This document shows positions 19,830-29,896 of a stretch of DNA of 64,000 nt, one piece after another. Numbering within the stretch: position 1 is the stretch's first letter; each line of letters opens with the position of its first letter. Below the pieces are notes generated by a model that saw only the letters and a program-made list of their open reading frames with translations, did no database searches and had not been told where the DNA came from. The position numbers and the translations under genes were made by a program. This DNA is from Ophiostoma sp. CBS 140.51. Taxonomy: Eukaryota > Ascomycota > Sordariomycetes > Ophiostomatales > Ophiostomataceae. The DNA lies in the NCBI GenBank assembly GCA_029298735.1, contig JANSLP010000097.1, positions 35,556 to 99,555 on the forward strand, written 5' to 3'.

Positions 19830-21152
19830 TTACGCACCCTCGCTACCGAACTCTTGTGTCCACTCTGCGTTTCGATTCAGGTCCTCCTTGGACACCGTCG
19901 GCCGGCTGCCCTTGATGGCCTTGACAAAGTCCTTGAAGTCCACCATGGGCTCCAGCAGGTCTTCCGAGGCCACATCGTCCCACGTCATTTCTTGTGCGTC
20001 GGGCGCACCGGGCGAGCAGGGCGTCATCTTGCGGTTGCCGTCCTTGTCGGTGACGGCGTGGAAGTGGGTGGCCTGCTGGATCTTGCGCACAGGCTGCATC
20101 AGGGCGTCCTGGACGGCAATGCTGATATCGGAACCCGAATAGCCCTCAGCGAGCTTGGCCAGTTCACGGTAGTCGTTGCTCTGGAGCGAAGTCGGGGTCT
20201 CGCCAATGGCAATCTTGAACATGGTGGTGCGCGCGGCCAGGTCGGGCAAGCTAATGTGGACACGGCGCTGGAAACGACGGCGGATGGCGGCGTCGAGCTG
20301 CCAGGGAATGTTGGTGGCGCCGAGCACAAGCACGCCGGTGCTGTCTTTGCCGACACCGTCCATTTGAACGAGCATTTCCGTCTTGATGCGCCGCGACGCT
20401 TCGGACTCGCCCTCGCCACGGGGACCGCACAGAGCGTCGACCTCGTCAATAAAGATAATGGATGGCTTGTTCTCGCGCGCCATGTTAAAGAGCTGTTTCA
20501 CCAGCCGTTCACTCTCGCCCATCCATTTGCTGACGAGATCGGAACTGCTGACACTGAAGAAGGTGCTCTTGGCCTCGGTGGCCACGGCTTTGGCCAGATA
20601 ACTCTTACCGGTACCGGGCGGGCCATACAGCAGGATACCCTTCCACGGTTGGCGCTTGCCCTGGAACAGATGCGGGAACTTGATGGGCAGCAGTACGGCT
20701 TCTTTGAGAGCTTCCTTGGCGCCCTCGAGACCAGCCACATCGTCCCACTTGATGTTCGGCCGGTCGCCCAAAATGGCGCCCGCCAGTGCACTCCGCAGCT
20801 TCTTGCTGTCCTCGTCCAGCCCGTCGTCGGCACCGCCGCCATTTCCTTCTTTTCCCTTGCCGGTGCCGCCCGTCGACGATCCATTGGCGCCGACCATGCC
20901 TGGTTTCTTCTTTTTTGCGTCCGCGTCCGACAAGTGCGCCTTTAGTTTTTCGGCGCGCTCCATGTATTCGGTCGTCTTTTGGCGAATCATTTCTTTGGAC
21001 TTGGGGTTCTTTTCCCACTTCAAAGCGAGCATGAACATTTCGAGGGAGGCATAGTAGAGCTGGTAGGCCTTGTCGTACTGGGCGGCGTTGTCCGCCTCGA
21101 TGGCCTTGCGGACCTGCTCAATGGCGCGGCCGAGGAAGTCTGTATTCGACAT
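19830..21152 (-). CDS. vps4: Vps4 AAA ATPase (ESCRT-III disassembly)
   Basis: 440 residues in one exon. Vps4 strips and recycles ESCRT-III polymers on endosomes during multivesicular body formation. The N-terminal MIT domain covers about residues 3-78 (ALKWEKNPKSKEMIRQK), followed by a Gly-rich linker at 84-108 and the AAA cassette. Walker A is GPPGTGKS at 177-184 and Walker B is IIFIDEVD at 232-239 with catalytic Glu237. The pore-loop KWMGESE and arginine-finger region RRRFQRR are present, and the Vps4 C-terminal helix with FVKAIKGSRPTVS closes the protein. Length is close to the yeast and human proteins. The ATG at 21152 is in an ACCATGT context. Divergent from prefoldin 6. Confidence 0.97.
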   Translation of the reverse strand: MSNTDFLGRAIEQVRKAIEADNAAQYDKAYQLYYASLEMFMLALKWEKNPKSKEMIRQKTTEYMERAEKLKAHLSDADAKKKKPGMVGANGSSTGGTGKGKEGNGGGADDGLDEDSKKLRSALAGAILGDRPNIKWDDVAGLEGAKEALKEAVLLPIKFPHLFQGKRQPWKGILLYGPPGTGKSYLAKAVATEAKSTFFSVSSSDLVSKWMGESERLVKQLFNMARENKPSIIFIDEVDALCGPRGEGESEASRRIKTEMLVQMDGVGKDSTGVLVLGATNIPWQLDAAIRRRFQRRVHISLPDLAARTTMFKIAIGETPTSLQSNDYRELAKLAEGYSGSDISIAVQDALMQPVRKIQQATHFHAVTDKDGNRKMTPCSPGAPDAQEMTWDDVASEDLLEPMVDFKDFVKAIKGSRPTVSKEDLNRNAEWTQEFGSEGA

Positions 21153-22130
21153 GGTGGGGGAGGGAGGTGCGTAGCAGGTGGGATAGAATGTCGAGAGGGG
21201 ATGCGGGATGGGATGTGTCGTCGAGATCGGCGTCGAGAGAAAAGAGGAGGAGAAGATCGAAGAGGAGAAAGAAGAAGGCCACCGAAGGCCGGTCGGGATC
21301 GATTGGGAGGGGAGACGCCGACAAAGAGAACGCCGCCGAGATCGCTAAACAAAAACAATGTCCCTGGGGAGAAGAAGTGCGTCGTTCGAAGAAGGGATGC
21401 GGTTGTATGCGATATTGAGATTTGAGGAGGCGAAAAAAAGCTGTGAGGAAAAGTGACGATGAGAGGTTTGGTCTGGTCTTGTTTCCCGGTTCTGAGAACA
21501 GAAAGAGTGACGGCCTGCCCGTCTGCGCTTTCTGCTTTTGGCGGGGTAACCGGGTGACGCCACGAGAAGGCAGAAGGCAGGCACCAAAGTGAGCGCCGAA
21601 AAAGGCGAAAATCTAGAGCCAATCCGCCCCAATCCGCCACCTAATCAGCAAATGTCAGCGTTGAGAAAGCCTAAAATGCGCTAGAGACTCTAAAGATACA
21701 GGAGTGACAGGGACATGTTCAGCGCCTGCCACAGCGTCATTGGAGCCAAAAAAGGGGGCGAGACGAGGCTAGACCGAATTTGTGGAGCTTTTTCAGTTGG
21801 TGCATGGTTCTGGAAGGCGGCAGAAAACGAGGGGAGAGAAGGTGCGACGGAGAGGACCTCAGCACCAAAGCTCGAGTTCAGACGACAAAGCACAAGACGA
21901 CAGACGACATATCAACAGCTACCAGTTTACGCAATAATTACAATTCATTTTCCTGATCCATCATCTTGAATTACTGAATTTGGACGATACACCACACCTA
22001 GTCCCCTCACCCAAGGCTGTGCTCTTTTCTACGCTTTCCCTCCCTGCGCCTATCTGATTCCAAATTGCGCTTTTCATAATCCTCGTTTCACTCCTTCATC
22101 CACCATCTCATAGTTCACAACGACAACGTC
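21153..22130. other. Divergent promoter, Vps4 and prefoldin 6
   Basis: 978 bases without a convincing gene. The half next to Vps4 is pyrimidine-rich on the Vps4 strand. The half next to prefoldin is pyrimidine-rich on the other strand. Confidence 0.5.
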
Positions 22131-22665
22131 ATGGCTGCCGCAGCAAACGACGCACAGGCGAAGCTCCGGGGGCTGACGGACGAGTACACGAAGCTGCAGC
22201 AGGGTGAGCACCGCGAACAATAGTCAATGATGGGAGATGCACGAACATAGCTGACACGTCCAACTACAGAGCAACAGACATTGATCGTGGCCCAGCAGCG
22301 GCTGAACGCACAAAAGACGGAGAATGAGGGTGTGAAGAAGGTAGGCATACTACATGCACTCTATTAGTATGTACAGGGCTAACGTCACAGGAATTCGAAA
22401 ACTTGAAGGACGGCGAGAGCATTTACAAGCTGGTCGGCCCCATCCTGCTGAAGCAAGAAAAGTTTGAGGCAGACAGCACCGTCAAGGGTCGTCTGGACTT
22501 TATTGACAAGGAGATGTACGTCCCCCGTTTTTGCTCATATTTATTTGAATACGTGCTAACGACAGTAGTGGCCGCCTCGAGGACGAGATCAAAGAGTCCA
22601 ACACCAAGATGGACGACATCAAGGATAAGATCATGGCCACACAGCAAGCACAGCCGGCGCAGTAG
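22131..22665 (+). CDS. pfd6: Prefoldin subunit 6 (beta-type)
   Basis: Four small exons: 22131-22203, 22270-22340, 22391-22515 and 22569-22665. Each intron begins GTGAGC, GTAGGC or GTACGT and ends CAG, CAG or TAG. The joined frame is 121 residues. Prefoldin is a jellyfish-shaped hexamer that hands unfolded actin and tubulin to the CCT chaperonin. The N-terminal coil (LRGLTDEYTKLQQEQQT), the beta hairpins around YKLVGPILLKQ, and the C-terminal coil (GRLEDEIKESNTKMDDI) match the beta-type subunit. The length agrees with human PFDN6 (129) and yeast Yke2 (114). Its stop lies only 109 bases from the stop of the next gene, on the other strand. Confidence 0.93.
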
Positions 22666-22774
22666 CCACCATGAGATGAGGGATAAATAAAAAGGAGAAC
22701 GCCATAGTCGATACCCAGAGTGGTGATATAAATCAAACAAGTCAAATCAAACAAACGCCAGGCCATGCACACCC

Positions 22775-23524
22775 CTAATTCAACATCATAAACTCCAGTC
22801 CCCACGGCATGCCCATGTTGTTGGCCGCTGCCCGCTCCCGCTCCGAGCAAAAGACATCCGCGCTGTAGTCGTCAAAGGTGGCCACCCTGCGTGTTCTCTG
22901 AGAGTGATGGTCATGCGCCGCATCCATGATCAGGTCCAGAATCTGGCTCATCATCAGGCAGTCGCCAAACAGACGGCTGTGCTCGACGGCATCGCGGATA
23001 TGTTGCGGCCGGGCCGACGAAGAGAAGCGGTGCAGTTCATGCTGGAGGTGGGAAAGCGTGGCCGTCCCATAAGAATGTGTTGTCAACATCTTCACGATGG
23101 CCACCGCTCCAGCAATGCCTTCGACGAGCAGCCGGGCTTTCTGTTGCGGGTCAAGCAGCTCGACGACATGGGTGTCTGTGTCGGTTATGGCATCCCGTCC
23201 TGCGAGCACCAAAGGAAGGGTATCAGCATCGTAGATTGTGCGCAGGATGGAGGCTTCGGATTCGGATGTGGCAATGACGGACAGGTCGAGGCTCTTCTTT
23301 GCGTCAAGGTGAATGCCCGCCAGCTGATGAAGGACGTGGCCCAAAATGGTCTGCAGAGGCGCATCGCTCTGCGTGCGGACCTGGCCCGAGATGATGGAAA
23401 AGTAGACCGGCACAAGGGAGATGGCACCTATAACGGAAGTGTGGTCAGTATATTTGATATGCTTAAGTGGTAATGATGCGTATTGCTGACCTCGACACTG
23501 CTCTTCAAAAGTTTGTTTCAGCAT
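22775..23524 (-). CDS. Unidentified fungal protein
   Basis: Two exons are proposed, 23524-23491 and 23427-22775, giving 228 residues. The 63-base intron begins with an unusual GTCAGC but has a good TACTGAC branch and TTATAG acceptor. Because 63 is a multiple of three and has no stop, an unspliced message would also be open. The sequence is mostly helical and carries no motif I recognise; no membrane segment or signal peptide is seen. The start at 23524 is the first ATG of the frame, though an upstream exon cannot be excluded. It ends in MPWGLEFMMLN. It is convergent with prefoldin 6. Some wording resembles the helical ligand-response region of fungal transcription factors, but that is only an impression. 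Confidence 0.65.
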   Translation of the reverse strand: MLKQTFEEQCRGQQYASLPLKHIKYTDHTSVIGAISLVPVYFSIISGQVRTQSDAPLQTILGHVLHQLAGIHLDAKKSLDLSVIATSESEASILRTIYDADTLPLVLAGRDAITDTDTHVVELLDPQQKARLLVEGIAGAVAIVKMLTTHSYGTATLSHLQHELHRFSSSARPQHIRDAVEHSRLFGDCLMMSQILDLIMDAAHDHHSQRTRRVATFDDYSADVFCSERERAAANNMGMPWGLEFMMLN

Positions 23525-23872
23525 GGTGATGTTTGTCAGTCGAAGCAAAGAGTCTTTGGTTGATGCTGGCAAATTCGATTTGTATCAAGAGAGAAGCTTC
23601 ATTAAAATCATTATAAAATATGTCGTATTGTGGAAATGTTCACATATATATCCATCATCCACAAGGCCAACACAGCACCAAAGGTTAAACATTCGATTCT
23701 CGTCTCTGCCGCAACAATCAGGCATCATAAAACATACATCCCAGTCAACCCGTGCTCTGTCGTTGCCATCCCGCGTCAGACGGACAATTCCGGGTAGGGA
23801 AGGCGGCGAGGCAATCTTGAAAACAGCTACAAGAAGAAAAACACCGCACATTAATCCATGTCGAAAATGAGG

Positions 23873-24148
23873 CTATTCACAGAAAATCACGCGGCCATCC
23901 CGCGGCGGGAGCACCCATGGGCCTATGCTCGAGTGGAACAAAGGGTGGACAGGCCCAGTATTGACAGGGGCACTTTCGATAATTTCGACGTTCCTGATTG
24001 CCACGTCGAAGCTCTGTCCATTTCCTGCTTTTTGCCTGTCCAACACAAAATGGTATGTTCCCCGTTCTGGACGCATGCAACAGCCCATCGTCGGGCCGCT
24101 GTCACCAGATTTCGGTGCTACAGTGTGGGAGGCCCAAATACTGACCAT
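23873..24148 (-). CDS. Possible small hypothetical protein
   Basis: A 91-residue open frame with a true ATG and no signal peptide or membrane segment. It reads like ordinary protein (HFVLDRQKAGNGQSFDVAI, then NVEIIESAPVNTGP), with balanced composition in an otherwise AT-rich spacer. It may be a real small gene, one exon of a longer one, or a remnant. I recognise no family. Confidence 0.3.
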   Translation of the reverse strand: MVSIWASHTVAPKSGDSGPTMGCCMRPERGTYHFVLDRQKAGNGQSFDVAIRNVEIIESAPVNTGPVHPLFHSSIGPWVLPPRDGRVIFCE

Positions 24149-24874
24149 TTACTGTGTACAAAGTACTTTTCAACAAGACTCGTCTTTCAAACAATATTGA
24201 CATTGACACTCAAATAAAGCCATAGTTATTGGTAAATAAATCTGAACAGATAATACAACACGCAATATCTAGAGCAGAAAGCTGAAGCTGGTGTTTATTC
24301 TTAGAAATTCGTGAGAAATGTCAAATAATGTGTTAGGTAAATCAAATAATTCAACAACTACTCATAAACAAAAACATAAAAAAACGTAAAAATGCCAATT
24401 AAATATGTGTAAAGCATTCTAAAACAATAAATATTTTCTGACGATAAATTTGCGCAAACATCAAAGTTGAGTGTCAAACGATACTTCTTTTCAAAGAGGG
24501 TCCCTGTTGAATGAGAGGTCCTCTGTATTCCGGCGCATCACCACCTTAAGTTAGTACCTAAAGTAAGCTTCTCCAGGCACCGCCAATAGCCTACACGTGA
24601 CCACTTCTGAGAGCTTTGGAGGGGCAAATCGAGCTCTGACCCACCCGTTCCAGCCAATTCCAGCCAATTCGAATTCGGCATCCACACACGTCATACACAG
24701 CACGGTTCTGAGCACAACCTCAACGACGACCCCACAATGCAGATACAACTTGTCTTTTGATTGTTTCCCAACCACAACTCACGACTTAGGGTCGATGACA
24801 TTTGATCTGTCTCTGTGATTGTTGCCAGAGGACATCAAACAGCACATATTTCGACACATCCCCACATCACGACA
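24149..24874. other. AT-rich intergenic block and AMSH promoter
   Basis: From about 24160 to 24500 the sequence is clearly more AT-rich than its surroundings and has no coding character. The last 250 bases are the likely promoter of the AMSH gene. A CCAATTC word is repeated at 24650-24674. Confidence 0.45.
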
Positions 24875-26626
24875 ATGTCACGACACTACACGTCCGGGCC
24901 GCCGTCCGGCTCCGGACGTCCACACTCGACATCCACCTCGACATCCACCTCTGCCTACGCCCCCCTCTCCGCCAAAGACCTTGCCCGATCGGCCGAAATG
25001 TTCGAGTGGCGCCCCCAAATCCCGCTCAAGTTCCATGTCGGCTCCCTCGATGCTATGTACCGCGAGGGAAAGACGTATCTGGCCGAGCACAACTACGCCA
25101 AAGCCTACGTACTACTGCTACGGTTCTCCATCATCTGTGTGGACAAGGTCCCGACACACCCCGAAGCACATACACCCGAAGGCCGCAAGCTGGTGCGGAC
25201 GGTGACGCGCCGCTTGAAGACGGTGCTGGCGCTGCTGGAGACGATCAAGGAGCAGCTGGACGTGGCGCGGCAGCGATGGGTCGACCGGCACCCGCAGGAC
25301 AAGGAGTATGAGCGGACGCTCGGCCGCGGCGATCGAGGCGACCAAAGGGAGGACCAGAAAGTCACGTTTGCTGAGCTGGACCCGGCTTTATCGTGGAATC
25401 CGCACTCGCAGGCGGAGCTGATTGATGCGGCGGACCATGTCGAGCTGGCGATTGCACTCGCCAACAAGCGGGGACAGACTGGTGGCAGTCCGAAGACGAC
25501 GGCCTCAATCTCCGGGAAGGACACACGGAGAGACGCCGAAGATATCAGCCGGGCGATGGAGCGGGCACGGTGGCAGCTGGACGACATGTCACATCCGACG
25601 CCAAGCTATGATGACGGTCGAGTTTCAAGTACTGGCCACAGCTACCGACAACAGCAGCAACGCGATCTGGACCCCGTCATGCCTGTGTCGTACAACTACC
25701 CATCCATACACAAGTCGACACCCGTCTCGTACGACTCAATGCGGTTTGACGAGCGGAGGGACACGCCCGTCATAAACTCGGGCAGCCGTCCACCACTTCC
25801 GCCAAAACAGCCGACGGCCGAGTCCTTGTCAGCGGCAGCTGCAGCACGTCCACCTCCTGTTCCCTCACGCGGCGAGCCACTGTCCTCACGCTACAACGAC
25901 GACCTCTTCTCGCTCCACCAGGCGCCAAGCGAGCCACCCTCGACGACCTCTACACCACCACCTCCACGTCTGCCACCCAAGACCAAGGAACCCGAACCCG
26001 TCGAGGCCCCTGCCCGCCCGGCCAAGTCCCAGTATACATTCAAACCCGCTGCCTACCTCGAGAGCGGTGCCCCCATTCGCAGTGTCTTCCTCCCGGACAC
26101 GCTGCGCGGCGACTTTTTGCGCGTCGCGCAGCCTAACACCAACAATGGCATCGAGACCTGCGGCATCTTGTGCGGAAAAACTGCCAACAATGCCCTCTTC
26201 ATTACATGTCTGCTCATCCCCCAGCAGATTGGCACCCGCGACTCTTGCGAAACTACGGGGGAAGTCGCCACCCTCGAGTACTGCTCTGAACACGACCTTA
26301 TTCAGATTGGCTGGATCCATACCCACCCGACTCAGACCTGCTTTATGAGCTCCCTGGACATGCACACCCACGCCGGCTACCAAATCATGATGGACGAGAG
26401 CATTGCCATTGTCTGCGCGCCGACACACGAACCTAGTTGGGGCATCTTCCGGTTGACCAACCCGCCCGGCCTGCCATACATTGGCGGCTGCCGCAAAGCC
26501 GGTGCGTTCCACGAGCACGACCTGCGTCCGCACGAGATTTACACGGAAGCAAAGAACCCACCAGGGCACGTGTTTGTCGTCCCTGGCATCGACTATGCCG
26601 TGGCCGATCTGCGGGAGGACAAATAA
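24875..26626 (+). CDS. AMSH-type JAMM deubiquitinase (K63-specific)
   Basis: 583 residues in one exon, related to human STAMBP/AMSH and fission yeast Sst2. These zinc proteases cut Lys63-linked ubiquitin chains from cargo at endosomes. The N-terminal 150 residues match the USP8_dimer/MIT-like helical domain (YREGKTYLAEHNYAKAYVLL). A proline-rich linker with PPLPPKQP and PPPRLPPK follows, suited to SH3 binding as in AMSH and STAM. The C-terminal JAMM domain has Glu427 in GIETCGILCG, His482 and His484 in HTHPTQ, and Asp495 in FMSSLD. The GRRDS-like insert (CETTGEVATLEYC) and later Cys-His residues give the second zinc site of this subfamily. The start at 24875 is the first ATG of the frame. Vps4, another ESCRT-linked factor, is 3.7 kb away. 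Confidence 0.94.
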   Translation: MSRHYTSGPPSGSGRPHSTSTSTSTSAYAPLSAKDLARSAEMFEWRPQIPLKFHVGSLDAMYREGKTYLAEHNYAKAYVLLLRFSIICVDKVPTHPEAHTPEGRKLVRTVTRRLKTVLALLETIKEQLDVARQRWVDRHPQDKEYERTLGRGDRGDQREDQKVTFAELDPALSWNPHSQAELIDAADHVELAIALANKRGQTGGSPKTTASISGKDTRRDAEDISRAMERARWQLDDMSHPTPSYDDGRVSSTGHSYRQQQQRDLDPVMPVSYNYPSIHKSTPVSYDSMRFDERRDTPVINSGSRPPLPPKQPTAESLSAAAAARPPPVPSRGEPLSSRYNDDLFSLHQAPSEPPSTTSTPPPPRLPPKTKEPEPVEAPARPAKSQYTFKPAAYLESGAPIRSVFLPDTLRGDFLRVAQPNTNNGIETCGILCGKTANNALFITCLLIPQQIGTRDSCETTGEVATLEYCSEHDLIQIGWIHTHPTQTCFMSSLDMHTHAGYQIMMDESIAIVCAPTHEPSWGIFRLTNPPGLPYIGGCRKAGAFHEHDLRPHEIYTEAKNPPGHVFVVPGIDYAVADLREDK

Positions 26627-27416
26627 GAGACGGAGCTGGTGGGTAGACTGACGCATTTGATGAACCATGAATTGCATTTGGTGGCGTTTCTGCTTTTTTC
26701 TCTTTCCCTCTTTTTCATAGCCTACAATACCACAGCACCTCTTGGGTGCACATTTTTTTCATTCATTTCTTTATTCATACAAGAACGTGCCTTCCCCGCA
26801 GATCTGTGACTCTCCGTTTGGGAGCAGCGCCCATCGTTCCTTCCTCTTTTGACACATAACGTCATGTGCAAATGCCGAGCACCTTCCCCAAGGTGACACA
26901 GATAAGAAAAAAACGTGCTCATAGTAAAACGGTCGTTCCTTCCTTTTCTGTGTCTTTTGGAAGAAAATTTGCCGGAAAACTCTGCTACGCGGCAAATTCC
27001 CGTGGGGAGTTGGGGGAATGTGTAGGCCAGAGAGGTAACGTAACCATCGTGAGGCTGCTCCCTTCTCTCTTCTCCCTCTTCTCCTTTCTACCTCTTTGGC
27101 CGGCTTGATGCCCGGTTCCTTGATGTTTGCTTTGCTTCGTTTCTGTTCTTCTTATGGGTGTTCTGGCGTTCAATCTCTCCTTCATCATTCCTCAGTCTGT
27201 GATCTTCGTGTCCATTCGTTGTTTTCTCGATTCTTTTCTCTTCTTGTTTCCAACGCGGTAATTGTTTTCTACCTTTATTTTCTCCTTCTCATTGCTGTCA
27301 TATTTGAAGCTGTGATACCAGCGCGCGCATACTTTCTGACGTTCACTTGATTTCCACGTTCGTTTAATTTTCAATCTACTTTGTTTCTTCATTCATTTTA
27401 AGATCGCGCTTTCATC
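26627..27416. other. Intergenic stretch, long leader likely
   Basis: 790 bases, with 3' UTR of the AMSH gene at first and then pyrimidine-rich sequence leading to the Gln-rich gene. No gene is recognised. Confidence 0.45.
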
Positions 27417-29126
27417 ATGGACAACAATCAAAGTCTCGTCGGCTATGATCCCAGCCAGGTGGCTCAGTATGGCGTCGCGATGCAGAGTCAACAACCACAA
27501 CAACAACAACAACCGACTCCGCAGCATCTTCACCATCACCACCGCCACCACTCTCTCGTCGGATGGACAGCCCACCCTGTGGCCGCATACCAGTTGGTGC
27601 CCATGGACGGTAGTGGTGGGTGCGGCGGCTATCAGCCAATGTATGCTCACCAGAACCAGTCCCAACCTCAGCAGTATCAACAGATCCCACATCAACAAAT
27701 GTCACAACAGCAACAGCCGACACTCTATGCGTTCCCGCAGAACATGGCAATGCAGCAGATGCAAAACATGCCACCGATGACGCCAATGTCGCCCATCACG
27801 CCCATGACGCCTGGCAGTGGTCTGAGTCCCATTCGTCGCCAGCCGTCCTTTGGCAATGGAAGCTTTTACCACCCGTCGCCGACACAGTACCAGCAGTTTC
27901 CACCTCCGGGCCATCAGCAGCAGCAGCAATTCTACCAGTTGCAGCCACAAGGACACAACCAACACAATCATCAACTGCAACGCTCGCAGTCCATACCGGT
28001 CATGTCCAGCCATGTTCTTTCCGGCAGCCCAGAGGTGACCGGGGCCTTTGGTCTGAGCCCACTACGGAGGTACACACGCGCTTGACTTATTTTAAAATCA
28101 CAATCCCTGGATTTGGAATGGACCTTAACATACCCTGGATAATAATAGAGCCCACGAACCGTACTCACCCAATATGGTCTTTGCGACGCCCCAACCACAG
28201 CCTCTGCCGCAGCCGGCGACGCCTGCCCGGAACCAGACCCAGGACAATAGCGGCGACGTCTTCATGGACAGCCCGGCCGTGCAAGCGCCTTTCCCACTCA
28301 TGCCCACGCTCCACGCATCGTTCATGAACCACCGTCCCAACAAGCCCAAGCCGCTGGCTCTGTCACAGTCCAACCTGCACTCTCACCGTGTTGGAGATGA
28401 GAACGATCCCGACCACTTTCAATCGGCCGCGCAACTTGCAGCCCACCGTCGCAAGCCTGTGAGCAGTGCGTCCACCGGTGCCCTTCCGTTCCCACCGTCG
28501 GTGACGCCCGTGGGCTCGGACCGCGAGTACGACGCCGGTGGCTCGTCGTACAGCACCTCTCCACTAGGATCTGAGGCTCAGGCACGGATCCGAGCCCGAA
28601 TGCGCATTCCTTTTGTGCCGCGCAACCTGAGGAGAACGGCGACTTCAGTCAGGGTGGGCACAACTGTCAACGAGTCGATGGAGAATACGCCTACAACGAC
28701 TGCCGCAACGGTACTCTCTGTCCAGCCCGAAAGCAGCCTCGAACAATTCCTTCAAGACCACATCCACTCCATCGAGGCCAACTATGCCGACGAGAAGGAC
28801 GACATCGAAGCCAACCGCAAGGGTTCTGGTGGTGGCGCTGACCGCCTCCTCTCATCGTCCGACGAGTGGTATACCACGTCCGGCACAGACCCTATCCGGT
28901 CACGGCACCGACATCGTGTGGTCGAGACGCACCCCAGAGATAAAGACGGCGAGTCCTCTTCAGCGAGTGGTGTGGGCATCTGCGACTGTGGCATGCAGCA
29001 GTGCTGCCAGTGCGGACTCTTCATCTCCCGACCCGAGACGCACATGTGCATGGGTAGGTCCCAGCGTTCTCCTTAAGCTGAATGGTAGAAGTCATTGCTA
29101 ACAGCACAGTCAAAAGGAATTGCTGA
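27417..29126 (+). CDS. Gln-rich low-complexity protein of unknown role
   Basis: Three exons are proposed: 27417-28069, 28149-29053 and 29110-29126, giving 524 residues. Introns are GTACAC to AATAG (79 bases) and GTAGGT with branch GCTAAC to CACAG (56 bases); both joins keep the frame. The N-terminal 200 residues are dominated by Gln, His, Pro and Met, with a short proline-directed block PPMTPMSPITPMTP around residues 120-133 followed by LSPIRRQPS. This block could be a CDK or MAPK target. The middle is disordered and rich in Ser, Thr and Pro. Near the C-terminus lies a compact cysteine cluster, CDCGMQQCCQCG, then HMCMVKRNC at the end if the last intron is right. I recognise no family. A regulatory or granule-forming protein would suit the composition, but that is inference. 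Confidence 0.75.
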
Positions 29127-29535
29127 CATGAGGTTAAGCTATTTCTTTTTGGGGTTTTAATTTTCGGAGGCGCCTTGTCTGTTATTCTGTGTGTTATGTG
29201 TTATTTGTGCTTTAATGTTTCAAATTTATCGACTTGGCGTTTTAGTATGTAGTCTAAGTATGTAGTTTAGGGGCAGCAGATGGGATGTAATGGGAGAAGC
29301 AAAGAGTGTACGATACGGAAAAGAGTGTAAGATATGAGAAGAACTAAGGAAAAAGAGATAGTGAGGGGGGATAAAAGGAAGGGATGGGACACAGAAGAAA
29401 TATCGCTTAATGGGAGGGCACGGGCTTGACACTGCTTGTCAACTTTTATTTCAAAGACAGCTTATGGAGTTTAATTTCAGCTATTTACAAAAGTGTTTTC
29501 TGTCAACGACTGTCGTCGCCGTTATCGTCGACTCC
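29127..29535. other. Convergent 3' ends
   Basis: 409 bases between the Gln-rich gene and the CFEM gene. The sequence is T-rich then purine-rich. No gene is seen. Confidence 0.45.
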
Positions 29536-29896
29536 TTAAGGAGCACCGCACGACGCACACAGCGCAGCCGCCGCGGCACCCACATCCGCCGCCGCCGCAC
29601 CACACGCCGCCGCAATGCAGTCGTTCGCCGACGCATGCAGCTTGTCAAAGTTCTTGCACTGGCAGGCGTAGTCAGTCGCGTCGGTGCAGCCAACGGCGGT
29701 AATCGCGGTGGCCATACATGTGGTCTGCCGCGGTGCGAAGCAAGGAGGCATTAGCAAGCTGCGAACAAATCAATTAGAATGCGTGGGATGGGCGCCTTAC
29801 AGCACACGCCGGGAAAGGATGTGCGGGATCCGGGGCACAGGCAGCCGACACGGCGACGGCGCCTGCGAGGACAGAGAAAAAGACTGTGAGCTGCAT
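29536..29896 (-). CDS. Small secreted CFEM-type cysteine-rich protein
   Basis: Two exons, 29896-29801 and 29724-29536, with a 76-base intron (GTAAGG, branch GCTAAT, GGCAG), give 94 residues. Residues 1-18 form a signal peptide (MQLTVFFSVLAGAVAVSA). The mature part is little more than one CFEM domain: FPACATTC gives the CX3C start, followed by GC, DYACQC, NDC, AAC and a final pair, ten cysteines in all. No GPI-anchor tail is visible, so it is probably soluble and extracellular. CFEM proteins take part in haem uptake, adhesion or host interaction; which applies here is not shown. An Asp at the iron-binding position of haem-binding CFEMs is plausible in GCTDATDYAC. Splicing at the chosen acceptor restores the exact CX3C spacing, which supports the model. 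Confidence 0.8.

Noticed and set aside
19776..20945. 389-codon plus-strand frame opposite Vps4
   Set aside because: Antisense shadow of the Vps4 AAA cassette.
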